A DNA stretch of 64,000 bases from Allochromatium warmingii (GCF_900107145.1 NZ_FNOW01000006.1:1-64000), one strand, 5' to 3'; shown: positions 38,947 through 50,050, counted from the first letter of the stretch. A program made the numbers and translations. Notes: generated from the sequence alone by a model not told the origin.

Positions 38947-39546
38947 ATGCCGAACTTAAAACCGATCCGGCTGTTTTCAATGCTTGCCCTGAGTTTGAGT
39001 TTAATTGTACTGCTAACCGCTTGTCAGGATGCTCCAGATTCATCCCAAGCAGTGCGTGCTGATTTCGAGGAATTAGACTGGGATGCACTCTTGCCAGCGG
39101 ATTGGCAGCCGGAAGCCTTATTAGAGCAACTCGAAGTTGATAATATTCCCGACGATGATCCGCGTGCGGTTGCGGTGATGGAGCAGATTATGCAGCTATG
39201 GAATGCCGCGCCGACCGTGCCGCTTTTGGCGGGACGCCGCGTAAGTTTGACGGGTTTTTTAGTGCCGCTGGATTTCGAGACCGATCAGCTTAGTGAATTT
39301 TTGCTGATTCCTTATTATGGCAATTGTATTCACATACCGCCACCACCTGCTAATCAAACGCTGCATGTTGTGATGCCTGAAGGCCACCCGCATCGCGCTG
39401 GCGTGTTTGATGTGGTGCGAGTCAGTGGCACCCTGCGTATTGCGTCTTTTCGGCACGCGATGGGGGTGGCAGCCTATCGGCTTGATGCTGAACTGGTCGA
39501 ATACGATCAAGCCGCTGGCGCAGATGTGATGCAGCAGATGGAATAA
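38947..39546 (+). CDS. DUF3299 lipoprotein
   Basis: 199 residues. The signal peptide ends in a lipobox LLTAC with the lipidated Cys near residue 26. The domain (~90-190) has VSLTGFLVPLDFE, EFLLIPYYGNCIHIPPPPANQ and a late FRHAMGVAAYRL, typical of DUF3299 proteins, whose Cys/His-containing core is thought to bind metal; function is not established. Some homologues occur near ABC exporters, none here. A 78-bp gap separates it from pdxA. Confidence 0.85.
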   Translation: MPNLKPIRLFSMLALSLSLIVLLTACQDAPDSSQAVRADFEELDWDALLPADWQPEALLEQLEVDNIPDDDPRAVAVMEQIMQLWNAAPTVPLLAGRRVSLTGFLVPLDFETDQLSEFLLIPYYGNCIHIPPPPANQTLHVVMPEGHPHRAGVFDVVRVSGTLRIASFRHAMGVAAYRLDAELVEYDQAAGADVMQQME

Positions 39547-39573
39547 TGGCAATCAGAAGCACAGCAATCCGCA

Positions 39574-41487
39574 TTAAATCCGAAAACTGCCAATCGTTTG
39601 CTGAATTTCACTCGATAAACTCGCTAATCGGGCGCTGGCCTGCGTTAAATGATCGGCAGTTACAGCAGTATTATCAACGCTTTGACTGATTGCATGAATA
39701 TTGCGATTGATTTCCTCAGCAACCGCTGATTGTTCTTCAGCCGCGCTGGCAATTTGCGTATTCATATCATTGATGCTAATAATTGAGCGGCTAATGCTTT
39801 GGAATGATTCACTCGCCTGCCGCGCTTGCTCAACACCGCCCTGCGCCCGCGCTTGACTGCCACCAATCGCATTGACAACACTGACCGAACTGCTTTGTAC
39901 GCGCTCGATTTTATTGCGAATATCTTGAATTGAATCCTGCGTGCGACTAGCCAGTGTGCGCACCTCATCAGCGACCACCGCAAAACCGCGCCCCTGTTCA
40001 CCAGCACGCGCCGCTTCAATTGCAGCATTGAGCGCAAGCAAATTCGTTTGCTCCGCGACCCCGCGAATGACTTCCAGCACCGTGCCAATATCCCGACTAT
40101 CATCGGCGAGGCGCGTCACGACTTGACCGGCTTGCTCAATTTCTTGGGCAACGGCTTCCATTGTTGCTACAGTTTGCACCGCTAATTGATCGCCCTGTAA
40201 CGCTTCGGCGCTGGTTTCCTGTACCACTCGCGCTGCTTCGGACGCATGGCGAGCGACTTCTTCTACTGTTGCCGTCATTTGATTGATCGCGGTGGCGACT
40301 TGATCGGTTTCGCTCTGTTCGAGCTTCACTTGCTGATAGGTGTCATGGCTTGTTGCTGAAAGCTGTGCCGAGGCGCTCTGTAATTCAAGCGTTGCCATTG
40401 AAATTTGTGAGATGGTCAAATGAATTTTATCGACAAAGTCATTGAATGACCGCGCTAAATCACCGATTTCGTTGCGTCTTTTATCATCAAGCCGTCGGGT
40501 AAGATCACCGTCACCCTGAGCAATAGCGGACAAATTATCCGCAACATCGCGAATCGGTTTAGCAATACTCTGGGCAATCAGCCAAGCAATGACTAACCCA
40601 ACAATCAATACTAACACGCCAGCGCCAACAATTGACAGCAGCGCCTGTTGATAAATTGTCACGGCTGCACGCCGATCACCAATCAATTCGAGCACGCCAA
40701 CTGCTTGACCAGAGAAATCTTTAATCACGCGCCCATAAATCGAAATCGGTTGACCTTGATAATCGCGCCGCTCAATAGCGGTGTCACCGGCCAGAATGCG
40801 TTGTAATTGCTCATGAGAAAACAGCGAACCGCCTTGAATTGTCCCAGCGAAGGTTTTAAAACCACCATTTGCCGCTGGAAGCTGTAATGCCGCTTGCACG
40901 CCGGTGCGCTGAGTAAATTGGGTAAAAAAGGCTTGACCAAATGACAATCCAAATTCAACGACGCCGATATGTTGTCCCTGATAAGACACGGGTTCTACGC
41001 CGCGCACCCCTAAACCCGCTACTCCAGTTTCTAAGCCACTGAGGGGCGCTCGGGTGCGATTGGCTTCAACAATGGTTTTGCGAATGGCAGACAGATCGTC
41101 GCCATATTTATTGAGCATATGAACCCGCAAAAATGAGGTTGCCGGCGCAGTGTGAAATTGAAACTGCTCCACGCCCTGATGTTGTTGCATATACACAAAA
41201 ATCGGATGGGTGAGCGCCGTTAAGCGTTCGCGGTCGCCTTCAGCAAAGGCGCGTTGAATCTCAGGTTGCTGCGCAATCGCGGCACTCAGCGACCGCGCCC
41301 GTTCGCCTTGGGCGCTGATGGCTTCGGTGAGATTGACGAAGAGACTTTCGAGGGCGTTTTGTTCAGCCTGACGCGACAACGCGCTGAGTTTGGTCAGCGT
41401 CAGCGGCAGGGTTAACACAATGCTCAAGATCAGGATCAATCCCGAACCCATGAGCACTCGCCGACTAATACTCAGGTTTTTCAGCAT
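39574..41487 (-). CDS. methyl-accepting chemotaxis protein with double Cache sensor
   Basis: 637 residues. TM1 ~12-32, a periplasmic domain of ~245 residues with [31 protein letters not shown] and [17 protein letters not shown], which are hallmarks of dCache-type (dCache_3-like) ligand sensors, TM2 ~285-310, HAMP ([23 protein letters not shown]) and the signalling domain with tip [20 protein letters not shown]. No docking pentapeptide. The signalling half is closely related to the receptor at 19198, the sensor half is not, so the pair looks like domain swapping between paralogues. Confidence 0.94.
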   Translation of the reverse strand: MLKNLSISRRVLMGSGLILILSIVLTLPLTLTKLSALSRQAEQNALESLFVNLTEAISAQGERARSLSAAIAQQPEIQRAFAEGDRERLTALTHPIFVYMQQHQGVEQFQFHTAPATSFLRVHMLNKYGDDLSAIRKTIVEANRTRAPLSGLETGVAGLGVRGVEPVSYQGQHIGVVEFGLSFGQAFFTQFTQRTGVQAALQLPAANGGFKTFAGTIQGGSLFSHEQLQRILAGDTAIERRDYQGQPISIYGRVIKDFSGQAVGVLELIGDRRAAVTIYQQALLSIVGAGVLVLIVGLVIAWLIAQSIAKPIRDVADNLSAIAQGDGDLTRRLDDKRRNEIGDLARSFNDFVDKIHLTISQISMATLELQSASAQLSATSHDTYQQVKLEQSETDQVATAINQMTATVEEVARHASEAARVVQETSAEALQGDQLAVQTVATMEAVAQEIEQAGQVVTRLADDSRDIGTVLEVIRGVAEQTNLLALNAAIEAARAGEQGRGFAVVADEVRTLASRTQDSIQDIRNKIERVQSSSVSVVNAIGGSQARAQGGVEQARQASESFQSISRSIISINDMNTQIASAAEEQSAVAEEINRNIHAISQSVDNTAVTADHLTQASARLASLSSEIQQTIGSFRI

Positions 41488-41510
41488 GTTAGAACCGTAT
41501 TTTGAGGTGG

Positions 41511-41612
41511 AGCGCTGACAGCTACCAGCGTTCAGCCGTCAGCTTTAATACTAAGTATATGATGAAAACTTTACACAAAACTACAGTATCGCGGCTGATA
41601 GCTGACCGCTCG
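41511..41612. repeat. family 2 repeat pair in the 196-bp gap before the L,D-transpeptidase
   Basis: CAGCTACCAGCGTTCAGCCG at 41519-41538 and, in opposite sense, GGCTGATAGCTGACCGCT at 41593-41610 enclose about 55 AT-rich bases. The second copy ends 11 bases before a TAGAAT that could serve as the -10 box of the downstream gene. Confidence 0.55.
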
Positions 41613-41683
41613 CGATGCGTTAGAATTGACCGCAATCACCCACACTGTGGCTTTAAGAACACGTTTACTGAGACTTTCCGCGC

Positions 41684-43387
41684 ATGAAATTATCACTTTC
41701 TGTGGTTATGCTGTCTTGGCTGACCATTATGGTGCCAACATCGGCACAGGCGAATGCGTTGCTGGCCGCAACGCTGGAGGCGTTCCGCGATGCCAGATCG
41801 GTGGCGCTCGATGGCGTGCCCTTGCTCGCTGCGCCAGTATTGGCGGATTTTTATGTGCAGCGCGGGTATGCGCTGGCGTGGTCTGACTCGGCCCCCATTG
41901 AAGCACTGCTGGAATTGGTCGAGCGCAGTGAAGAAGAGGGCTTTCGTCCCGAAGATTTCCATGTTGCCCGTCTGCGTGACCTCAGCCGCCCCGGGGCGCT
42001 TGCCGCGTTGCAGGGGGTGGCGCGATTGACAGCAGATGTCCAGCTCAGTGATGCGCTGTTGCGTTATGTGCATCATACCCGCTACGGCAAGCTCGATCCG
42101 GTGGCCATTGACCATGTATGGAATGATCGCCCGCCGCTGCCCGAAGAGCGATTACTTGCCGATATGCGCGGGGCGCTGGATGCGACAGATTTGGCCGATT
42201 TTCTCAACGGTCGGTTTCAAAAACCGTTTTGGTATCAAGAGTTGCAACAGGTTCTGAGCCAGTACACTGCTGCGCGTCAGGTGCAGCAACTCGCGCCGCT
42301 GACTAAGGGCGCGACGCTCAAGCTTGGCAGTCAGGGCGAACGGGTGGCGCGGTTGCGAGAACGACTGCATTTGCTCGGCTATGGCGAACTGCTGCCGCTG
42401 GAATTAGCTGGCACCTTTGATGCTTCATTAGATGAAGCGGTGCGGGCCTTTCAGCGCAGTCGCGGGCTAAAAGGTGATGGCGTGGTCGGGCCGCAGACGG
42501 TCGCGGCCGTCAATCATCCGGTTGATGAACAAGCGATTGCACGCATCCGGCTGAATTTGGAGCGGATGCGCTGGCTGTATGACGATCTGCCGCCGGATTA
42601 TGTGTTCGTCGATGTCGCTAACTATATGGCGCATCTGGTGCGCGGGCGTGAAATTGCCTGGAGCACGCGGGTGATCGTCGGCAAACAGGAAGCGCAAACG
42701 CCGATGTTCCGCGACCGGCTCGATCATCTGGTACTCAATCCAACTTGGACAGTGCCGGTGTCGATTCAGAAAAAACTGACCAATGTTTCAGCAAAATACA
42801 CCCTGATCGACCGGCGCACCGGGCGGCGCGTCAGCGGTGGCAATGCCGCTGATTACAAGCGATATCGCGTGGTGCAATCGCCTGGGCCGGACAATGCCCT
42901 CGGGCGCGTCAAGTTCATGTTCCCGAATCGTCATGCTGTTTATATGCACGATACGCCCAGCAAGGCGCTGTTCGGACAAGCAGCGCGGGCGCTCAGTCAT
43001 GGCTGTGTGCGTGTGCAAAATCCGATGAAACTGGCCGAATTGCTGCTGGAAGAATCAAGCTGGGATCGAGCACGGATTGACAGTGTTTTAGAGGGTACTC
43101 AAACACGCCATGTCAATTTATCTGAGCCGCTGCCGGTGCTGTTGTACTACTTAACGGCGCGGGCGGATGCTGAGGGTCGGGTGCGGATGCGTCCAGATAT
43201 TTATGGCCGTGATGCGGCGGTCGCAGCGGCACTCGACGCGCCGGTGCAGCGCACACGCATTGAGCCATACGCCCTGATCTCGCTGACCCAAACGCCGACG
43301 ACTACCGACGATGGCGCGGCTCCGGCGACCGATCCAAAGTTAGATTCCAGTGTACGTTTGACGCGCTCAGATGTGTCCGAACGCTAG
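41684..43387 (+). CDS. L,D-transpeptidase (LdtD/YcbB-like)
   Basis: 567 residues. Signal peptide ending SAQA near residue 24; a scaffold domain with SEEEGFRPEDFHV; a peptidoglycan-binding domain ~205-265 (LKLGSQGERVARLRERLHLLGY, FQRSRGLKGDGVVGPQT); a YkuD catalytic domain ~300-470 with YMHDTPSK and catalytic SHGCVRV (Cys about 441, His two before). It cross-links meso-DAP to meso-DAP in peptidoglycan in the periplasm. The C-terminal ~70 residues (Thr/Asp-rich) are an extension. Architecture matches E. coli LdtD, though identity as LdtD versus another paralogue is not fixed. Confidence 0.9.
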   Translation: MKLSLSVVMLSWLTIMVPTSAQANALLAATLEAFRDARSVALDGVPLLAAPVLADFYVQRGYALAWSDSAPIEALLELVERSEEEGFRPEDFHVARLRDLSRPGALAALQGVARLTADVQLSDALLRYVHHTRYGKLDPVAIDHVWNDRPPLPEERLLADMRGALDATDLADFLNGRFQKPFWYQELQQVLSQYTAARQVQQLAPLTKGATLKLGSQGERVARLRERLHLLGYGELLPLELAGTFDASLDEAVRAFQRSRGLKGDGVVGPQTVAAVNHPVDEQAIARIRLNLERMRWLYDDLPPDYVFVDVANYMAHLVRGREIAWSTRVIVGKQEAQTPMFRDRLDHLVLNPTWTVPVSIQKKLTNVSAKYTLIDRRTGRRVSGGNAADYKRYRVVQSPGPDNALGRVKFMFPNRHAVYMHDTPSKALFGQAARALSHGCVRVQNPMKLAELLLEESSWDRARIDSVLEGTQTRHVNLSEPLPVLLYYLTARADAEGRVRMRPDIYGRDAAVAAALDAPVQRTRIEPYALISLTQTPTTTDDGAAPATDPKLDSSVRLTRSDVSER

Positions 43388-43477
43388 TTACGCACCGTGT
43401 TTTTGCGGGTGAGTGCGGCCCTAGAAACAGCGTTTTGTGTTAGCTACTATTGAGGCTGCTGCGCTAATCTATTGTCA

Positions 43478-43538
43478 AAGTTGGGAAAATTACAACTTGC
43501 CTCGGCGTGCGCTTGGCGGTTAGCATCAAAACGCTAAC
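43478..43538. promoter_or_regulatory. two inverted repeats in the leader of the RlpA-like gene
   Basis: The 211-bp gap before the gene contains AAGTTG-N9-CAACTT (43478-43498), which could be an operator, and GTTAGC-N8-GCTAAC (43519-43538), which could fold in the mRNA leader. No regulator is identified and no strong promoter hexamers stand out. Confidence 0.3.
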
Positions 43539-43598
43539 AACTATCCGAAGGGTTCTGACATAGCGCCCAAACACCAAACGACACGCGGAGGAAGCGTT

Positions 43599-44054
43599 TT
43601 GGTCAATCGACGCAATTGGCTCTCACCCTTGGCACTCGCTTTTTCGCTCTTGCCAATGACTTCAGCCCAGGCGCTCGTCGCCGATGGCCTCGCCTCATAC
43701 TACGGAGATCGGTTTAACGGTCGTCGCACCGCCAGCGGTGAGCGATTCAATCAACACGAACTGACAGCGGCGCATCGCACGCTAGAGTTCGGGACTCGGG
43801 TACTGGTGACGAACAAGGCCAATGGTCGTTCGGTTGCCGTCACTATCAATGATCGCGGCCCCTATACCCGTGGCCGTTCCATCGACCTGTCTAAAGGCGC
43901 GGCCCGCGAGCTGGGGATGCTCGGTCGCGGGGTGGCTCCAGTCAAACTGCGGGTGCTGAAAGACAGTCGCGCCCCAGAAGCTGACGCACTGCCGCAGCCT
44001 GCTAATCCGGTCGCCGTCGCGCAGGCCGAACAGCTGATGATGGATTTGTTTTAG
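43599..44054 (+). CDS. RlpA-like double-psi beta-barrel protein
   Basis: 151 residues. Signal peptide (LALAFSLLPMTSAQA), then a DPBB domain with LASYYGDRFNGRRTASGERF, TAAHRTLEFGTRVLVTN, VTINDRGPYTRGRSIDLS and AARELGML, the RlpA lytic transglycosylase core with its catalytic Glu/Asp/His set. It lacks the C-terminal SPOR domain of classical RlpA, so septal targeting is uncertain. The start is TTG: a strong GGAGG at 43587-43591 sits 7 nt upstream and no ATG or GTG lies near. A terminator follows. Confidence 0.87.
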   Translation: MVNRRNWLSPLALAFSLLPMTSAQALVADGLASYYGDRFNGRRTASGERFNQHELTAAHRTLEFGTRVLVTNKANGRSVAVTINDRGPYTRGRSIDLSKGAARELGMLGRGVAPVKLRVLKDSRAPEADALPQPANPVAVAQAEQLMMDLF

Positions 44055-44087
44055 CTACCAGCTTCCAGCCTGCGAAGTAACGCAATC

Positions 44088-44124
44088 GGCTCCTTGTGTC
44101 CCAGTGGCACAAGGGGCTTTTTTT
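44088..44124 (+). terminator. rho-independent terminator after the RlpA-like gene
   Basis: Stem GCTCCTTGTG (44089-44098) with CACAAGGGGC (44108-44117), one G-U pair, followed by seven T residues. It lies 34 bases past the stop. Confidence 0.9.
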
Positions 44125-44151
44125 ATTGTTGCAAGATGAGTTTTGTGACGG

Positions 44152-45102
44152 ATGCAGGATTACGATGTGTTTAATGGCGATGCGGATGGCGTGTGTGCGC
44201 TGCATCAATTACGACTGATCGAGCCGCGTGCGGCGGAGCTGGTAACTGGCCCCAAACGCGAGATTGATCTATTGCGGCGGGTGCCGTCTGACGGTGTCGC
44301 GGCCGTAACGGTGCTGGATGTGTCGCTGGAAAAAAACGTGGCGGCGCTGGAGCGGTTGTTAGCGGCGGATGTGTCGGTGCGCTATTTCGATCATCATGTT
44401 CCGGGCACGATTCCGCAGCATCCTAAGCTACAGGCGCAGATTGATACCCGCCCCGATGTCTGTACCAGTTTGTTGGTGGATGCCTATCTCAACGGGCAAG
44501 TACGGGCGTGGGCGGTGGTTGGGGCATTTGGTGACAATCTGGAACAGGCGGCGCACCAAGCGGCAGCCGCGTTGCAGTTGGATGCGGCGGCGTTGCAAGC
44601 GTTGCGCGAGTTGGGGATCTGTTTGAATTACAACGGTTATGGCGCGACGGTAGCAGATTTGCATATTGCGCCGGATACGTTGTATCGGCGCTTGCAGCCC
44701 TATGCCAATCCGCTGGATTTCATCGCCGAGGACAGTGCCTTTGCGCAGTTACGCGAGGGCTATGCCGATGATCTGGCGCGTACACAGGCACTGCGACCTG
44801 AGTGGGCGGATGCGCAACACCGGCTGTTTATGTTACCGGCAGAACCCTGGGCGCGACGGGCAAGCGGTGTTTGGGCGAATGCGTTGGCGCAAGCTGAACC
44901 GGATCTGGCACACGCGATCTTGACGCAGTTGAGCACGGGCGGCTATTTGGTCAGCGTGCGGGCACCGCTGCATCGACCGGTGGGCGCGGATGCGTTGTGT
45001 CGTCAGTTTGCCACTGGCGGCGGACGCTCGGGCGCAGCGGGGATCAATCATCTGCCCGAAAGTGACTATGCGCGATTTGTGCAGGCGTTTCAGGGGTTTT
45101 AG
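44152..45102 (+). CDS. DHH-family phosphoesterase-like protein
   Basis: 316 residues. The N-terminal DHH motif set is clear: VFNGDADGVCALHQL (motif I), VTVLDVSLEKN (motif II) and RYFDHHVPG (motif III). A His/Asp-containing NYNGYGATVADLHI region and a C-terminal DHHA1-like GGGRSGAAGINHLP follow. Related proteins include RecJ, oligoribonucleases and cyclic dinucleotide phosphodiesterases, but this short branch is only known as 'DHH family phosphoesterase'; substrate unknown. It has its own short leader after the preceding terminator. Confidence 0.85.
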   Translation: MQDYDVFNGDADGVCALHQLRLIEPRAAELVTGPKREIDLLRRVPSDGVAAVTVLDVSLEKNVAALERLLAADVSVRYFDHHVPGTIPQHPKLQAQIDTRPDVCTSLLVDAYLNGQVRAWAVVGAFGDNLEQAAHQAAAALQLDAAALQALRELGICLNYNGYGATVADLHIAPDTLYRRLQPYANPLDFIAEDSAFAQLREGYADDLARTQALRPEWADAQHRLFMLPAEPWARRASGVWANALAQAEPDLAHAILTQLSTGGYLVSVRAPLHRPVGADALCRQFATGGGRSGAAGINHLPESDYARFVQAFQGF

Positions 45103-45119
45103 CTTTCTAAAGCATTCGA

Positions 45120-45183
45120 GCTGGTGACGAAGCGTTGGCTGCGTCATTAGCGCAGGCCAGATGGTCACGAAGCTGGAGCTTGG
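45120..45183. repeat. family 3 palindrome, partial tandem copies
   Basis: An imperfect GGTGACGAAGC...GCGTCATTAG hairpin is followed by GGTCACGAAGCTGGAGCTTGG, which keeps one full arm of the family 3 palindrome and loses part of the other. It marks the left boundary of the AT-rich restriction-modification island. Confidence 0.65.
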
Positions 45184-45250
45184 ATAAAATGAACAGGCAA
45201 GCCAAACTACGTCGCTATTATGCGCAAAACACTGATAGATAGAGAAATGA

Positions 45251-46384
45251 ATGAAATTTGAAATTGAGAACATCACAGGAAGAAAGCCATTAGCTGATTA
45301 TCCTTGGAGATCTGAAGTGGATCGCCTGCTAAATTGGCTTGTCAATAAAGACTCTCATATACAGGCATTTTGCTTTGATCTAATCATGTCTGCTGCTTAC
45401 ATCGATGCATCATCGGGAATCGAAAAATCAATTGAGCAATGTAATAGCATAAATGAAAAATATAATTCTCACATAGGTTTTATTAATCTTTGTTCGCCAT
45501 GCTTTACAAATAAAGAAATATGGGCATATCAAAAAGCAGTTAAACCTCAATCAGGTACTTTAGGAAAGTTGAGCAGTGAGGTTATTCTAAGGTTTGTCGA
45601 AAAGCTTTATCCACAAATAACAGAAGTCATTGCAGTAGGTGGTTCTGAGACCGCTGATGCTGTCCTCACGCATAAAGACGGAATGGTCATATTAGCCGAA
45701 GTGAAGTCAGCCCCGCTTCTCACTTATCCGTTTCTATTTAAATTGCCAGAGAGCTGCTTAAAAGGTGAACACGAAAAAGTTGTTATCACAAGCTCTCAAT
45801 TGAGGGCTTGTGATTCCGCAATTTTTCTTCATGGTATAGGTTCTATTGATTTGGGTAAAGTCGGCGGTGACTTGTGGCCTTTCAAACCACTTATCGACTT
45901 TTTTGTTGATGAGGTAAATATGCCTTTAATACATCATTGTATTAATGAATGGTTATCAGCTAAAGATGCTTATACAAAAAAAGACCGTCAGAATCGTATG
46001 TACTATCTTGCTAATGCCAGTGGAAGCCCTCCCAAAATTGCAAAAGACAGAGATGGCTGGCCCAAATCAGAATCAATAAGTGATGGAAAAACTAGTGCTG
46101 GAATGGATAGAACCGATGACATCAAAAAAGGCATTTATCAAACCCTTAAAATCGGTACCCACGTTAAGAGTGATGCAAGTGTCAAAACAGCTATAATATC
46201 TAACCTTCCAGCATATCGTCACGGCAATGAATATGTGTCTCCATTTATTAATATGTTGTGGGGGCTAGAAGAGGATATTGCAGACTTGAACGGCCAAAAA
46301 GCAATTCTCTCTGAAAATCTCCGTAGGGCGTTCGATTTCATAATTACACTAGAAGAACCTATTTTGCGTGACATTAATTTATGA
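45251..46384 (+). CDS. putative type II restriction endonuclease (PD-(D/E)XK-like)
   Basis: 377 residues, AT-rich and unlike neighbouring genes in base composition. No family recognised outright, but a likely nuclease core lies at ~108-155: Glu110 in a helix (KLSSEVILRFVEKLYP), then ETADAVLTHKDG with Asp136, then VILAEVKSAP with Glu150-x-Lys152, the D...ExK arrangement of many restriction enzymes. Its stop overlaps the start of a C5-cytosine methyltransferase by 4 nt, so the pair should be one R-M operon. It could instead be a non-nuclease accessory protein, but overlap with the methylase makes the endonuclease reading most likely. Confidence 0.65.
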   Translation: MKFEIENITGRKPLADYPWRSEVDRLLNWLVNKDSHIQAFCFDLIMSAAYIDASSGIEKSIEQCNSINEKYNSHIGFINLCSPCFTNKEIWAYQKAVKPQSGTLGKLSSEVILRFVEKLYPQITEVIAVGGSETADAVLTHKDGMVILAEVKSAPLLTYPFLFKLPESCLKGEHEKVVITSSQLRACDSAIFLHGIGSIDLGKVGGDLWPFKPLIDFFVDEVNMPLIHHCINEWLSAKDAYTKKDRQNRMYYLANASGSPPKIAKDRDGWPKSESISDGKTSAGMDRTDDIKKGIYQTLKIGTHVKSDASVKTAIISNLPAYRHGNEYVSPFINMLWGLEEDIADLNGQKAILSENLRRAFDFIITLEEPILRDINL

Positions 46385-47448
46385 ATCTACCAAATCATGA
46401 AACTAGAGAGTACACGGATATAGTCCTTGAAAGAATGAAGTACCTTCCTCCTGGAGGAAAAATGGGGGATTTACCTGAACACCTTCAACATGAAAGCTTT
46501 GTGCGAACAGGTGCTAAAAAAACAGGTGGTCCAAACATGCGCTTGTTACGCCTAGAAATGGATAAGCCATCACTTACAGTAACAGCTTATATATTCAATA
46601 AATTTGTTCATCCAAAGGAGGATAGATATATAACCCCAAGGGAAGCGGCTGTTTTACAGGATTTTCCTGTTACTTATGAATTCAAAGGAACTCTTGGCCA
46701 AGTCCAAAAACAAATAGGCAACGCCGTGCCCGTAGGGCTTGCAAGAGCGATAGCAAAAGAAGTTGCTAAATATTTCGAGCGTTTAAACAAGGGTGGCAAA
46801 AAAATTATTGCATCCTACTTTACAGGAGCAGGGGGCTTAGATTTAGGTTTTGAGCAAGCATCAGACGATCTGATTCAATTTGAAACGCTTTTCTCAACAG
46901 ATATAGAAAAATGGGCTGAAGCTACAATAATGTGCAATCGGCCAGAGTGGAATTTCCATAGAGAAGATATTACAAGGCTTGATCCGGTAAAAGTAAAACA
47001 GGTGATAGGGGAAAATCCAGATGTAATCATTGGGGGGCCGCCATGCCAGCCTTTTAGTGTTGCTGGAAAACAAAAAGCAACCAAAGATCCTCTTGGTGTT
47101 CTTTATAGAGACTATATTAGGCATGTCGATTTTTTACAGCCAGAAATTGTTGTCATGGAGAATGTATACGGATTAGCCCAAGTAAAAAGCGCAAATATGA
47201 TTGAGGAAATTTACAAATCATTCCAAGATATTGGTTATGAAGTTACGCATAGAGAATTGATGGCTGCGGATTATGGCGTTCCTCAAAAGAGGCGTAGGTT
47301 ATTTTTTGTTGCTGCAAAAAATTTACACTATTTTCAGTATCCACAACCGACTCACTGCGAAACAGAAAACCTTTTAGGTTTGCCGCTTTACAGGGGGGCT
47401 GGAGAAGCTCTTCTGGAATTACCGAGAGCAACAGCCCGGAAAAAGTAG
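46381..47448 (+). CDS. circularly permuted DNA (cytosine-5) methyltransferase
   Basis: 355 residues with all main C5-MTase motifs but in rotated order. The N-terminus starts at PNHETRE and carries motif IX (SLTVTAYIFNKFVHP...ITPREAAVLQDFP, ~64-96) and motif X (QIGNAVPVGLARAIA, 111-125). After a short linker come motif I (ASYFTGAGGLDLGF, 144-157), motif IV with catalytic Cys222 (GGPPCQPFS), motif VI (MENVYGL, Glu260) and motif VIII (PQKRRRLFF, ~301-309). It ends GEALLELPRATARKK, where ordinary homologues continue into the PNH segment, so the new termini lie between those two points. Permuted enzymes such as M.BssHII are known. AT-rich, coupled to the upstream nuclease. Confidence 0.9.
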   Translation: MNLPNHETREYTDIVLERMKYLPPGGKMGDLPEHLQHESFVRTGAKKTGGPNMRLLRLEMDKPSLTVTAYIFNKFVHPKEDRYITPREAAVLQDFPVTYEFKGTLGQVQKQIGNAVPVGLARAIAKEVAKYFERLNKGGKKIIASYFTGAGGLDLGFEQASDDLIQFETLFSTDIEKWAEATIMCNRPEWNFHREDITRLDPVKVKQVIGENPDVIIGGPPCQPFSVAGKQKATKDPLGVLYRDYIRHVDFLQPEIVVMENVYGLAQVKSANMIEEIYKSFQDIGYEVTHRELMAADYGVPQKRRRLFFVAAKNLHYFQYPQPTHCETENLLGLPLYRGAGEALLELPRATARKK

Positions 47449-47525
47449 CGCATAATAAGTTATTGCTGCACACGGACAAATTACTCGCTGCGCTCTTAAT
47501 TTACCGGTGAGCAAGTAGCAAGCAA

Positions 47526-47915
47526 TTAGGACTCTGGGGTTCCCTTGACACTTTGACTGTCGATAATCGCCCCTGTCGGCTCTGGTTTTCGGTCTTTTTT
47601 TTCGCGTAAGTGCTTGCGTAAAGCGGTATTTAGCTTTTCAAGCAACTTGTTATCTGTCCACTTATTGTAGTAATAGTTAACCAGTTTGTAAGATGGAAAA
47701 TCATTTGGGAGATAACGCCACGGACAACCTGTTTTGTTTAAATAAAAGATAGCATTCAAGATTTCGCGTAGATCACTTGATCTTGGGCGGCCTGTTGTAT
47801 AAGGCTCAAGTTCTTCGAAGATTTTTTCAACAATCTCCCATTCTTCATCGGAGATATCGCTTGGATATTTTGGCGAAGAGTTTTTTCTGAAGTCATATTC
47901 ACGATATGAGTGATG
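47526..47915 (-). pseudogene. truncated IS5-family transposase
   Basis: The open frame on the minus strand encodes the N-terminal ~130 residues of an IS5-group transposase: KYPSDISDEEWEIVEKIF, GRPRSSDLREILNAIFYL, TGCPWRYLPNDFPSYKLV and the first catalytic Asp in IIDSQSVKG. It ends at a stop after GTPES, so the DDE core and the rest are gone. The proper ATG (47894-47896) is one base out of frame, across a six-A run at 47881-47886, so there is also a 5' frameshift or a slippage site. Confidence 0.85.
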
Positions 47916-48001
47916 TTAATTAACTCGCAAAATTTGCCATATTCTCGAAAAAATATACTTAAATATACTTTAAAATCAATAGTTTAGTTTTTAGACAGCC
48001 T
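47526..48001 (-). mobile_element. IS5-like element remnant abutting parE
   Basis: On the minus strand the element begins AGAGGCTGTCTAAAAAC at about 48001, which resembles an IS5-type terminal repeat, immediately after the parE TAG stop. The transposase fragment follows. The distal end is missing; sequence 47449-47525 between the methyltransferase stop and the fragment shows no gene and no matching terminal repeat. The transposase frame is disrupted, so the element is not autonomous. Confidence 0.75.
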
Positions 48002-49906
<1,905 letters not shown>

Positions 49907-50050
49907 TCAGGTTTTCCTACAAACGGGTGAGGGTGAGCGGGGCGGAGCGCGGCGCGGGCGGCGTTGGTTTGACCGCTTCATCGACCTACGGTACCGTACT
50001 TGCACACTCGGATTCAAATTCCCGCGTCCACTTAATCCCAGCCGGATTCT

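Noticed and set aside
46381-46800. Reading the methyltransferase N-terminus as the broken tail of a separate methylase
   Set aside because: The frame is continuous through motif X into motif I, starts with a coupled ATGA overlap, and the two termini match adjacent points of the family, which fits permutation better.
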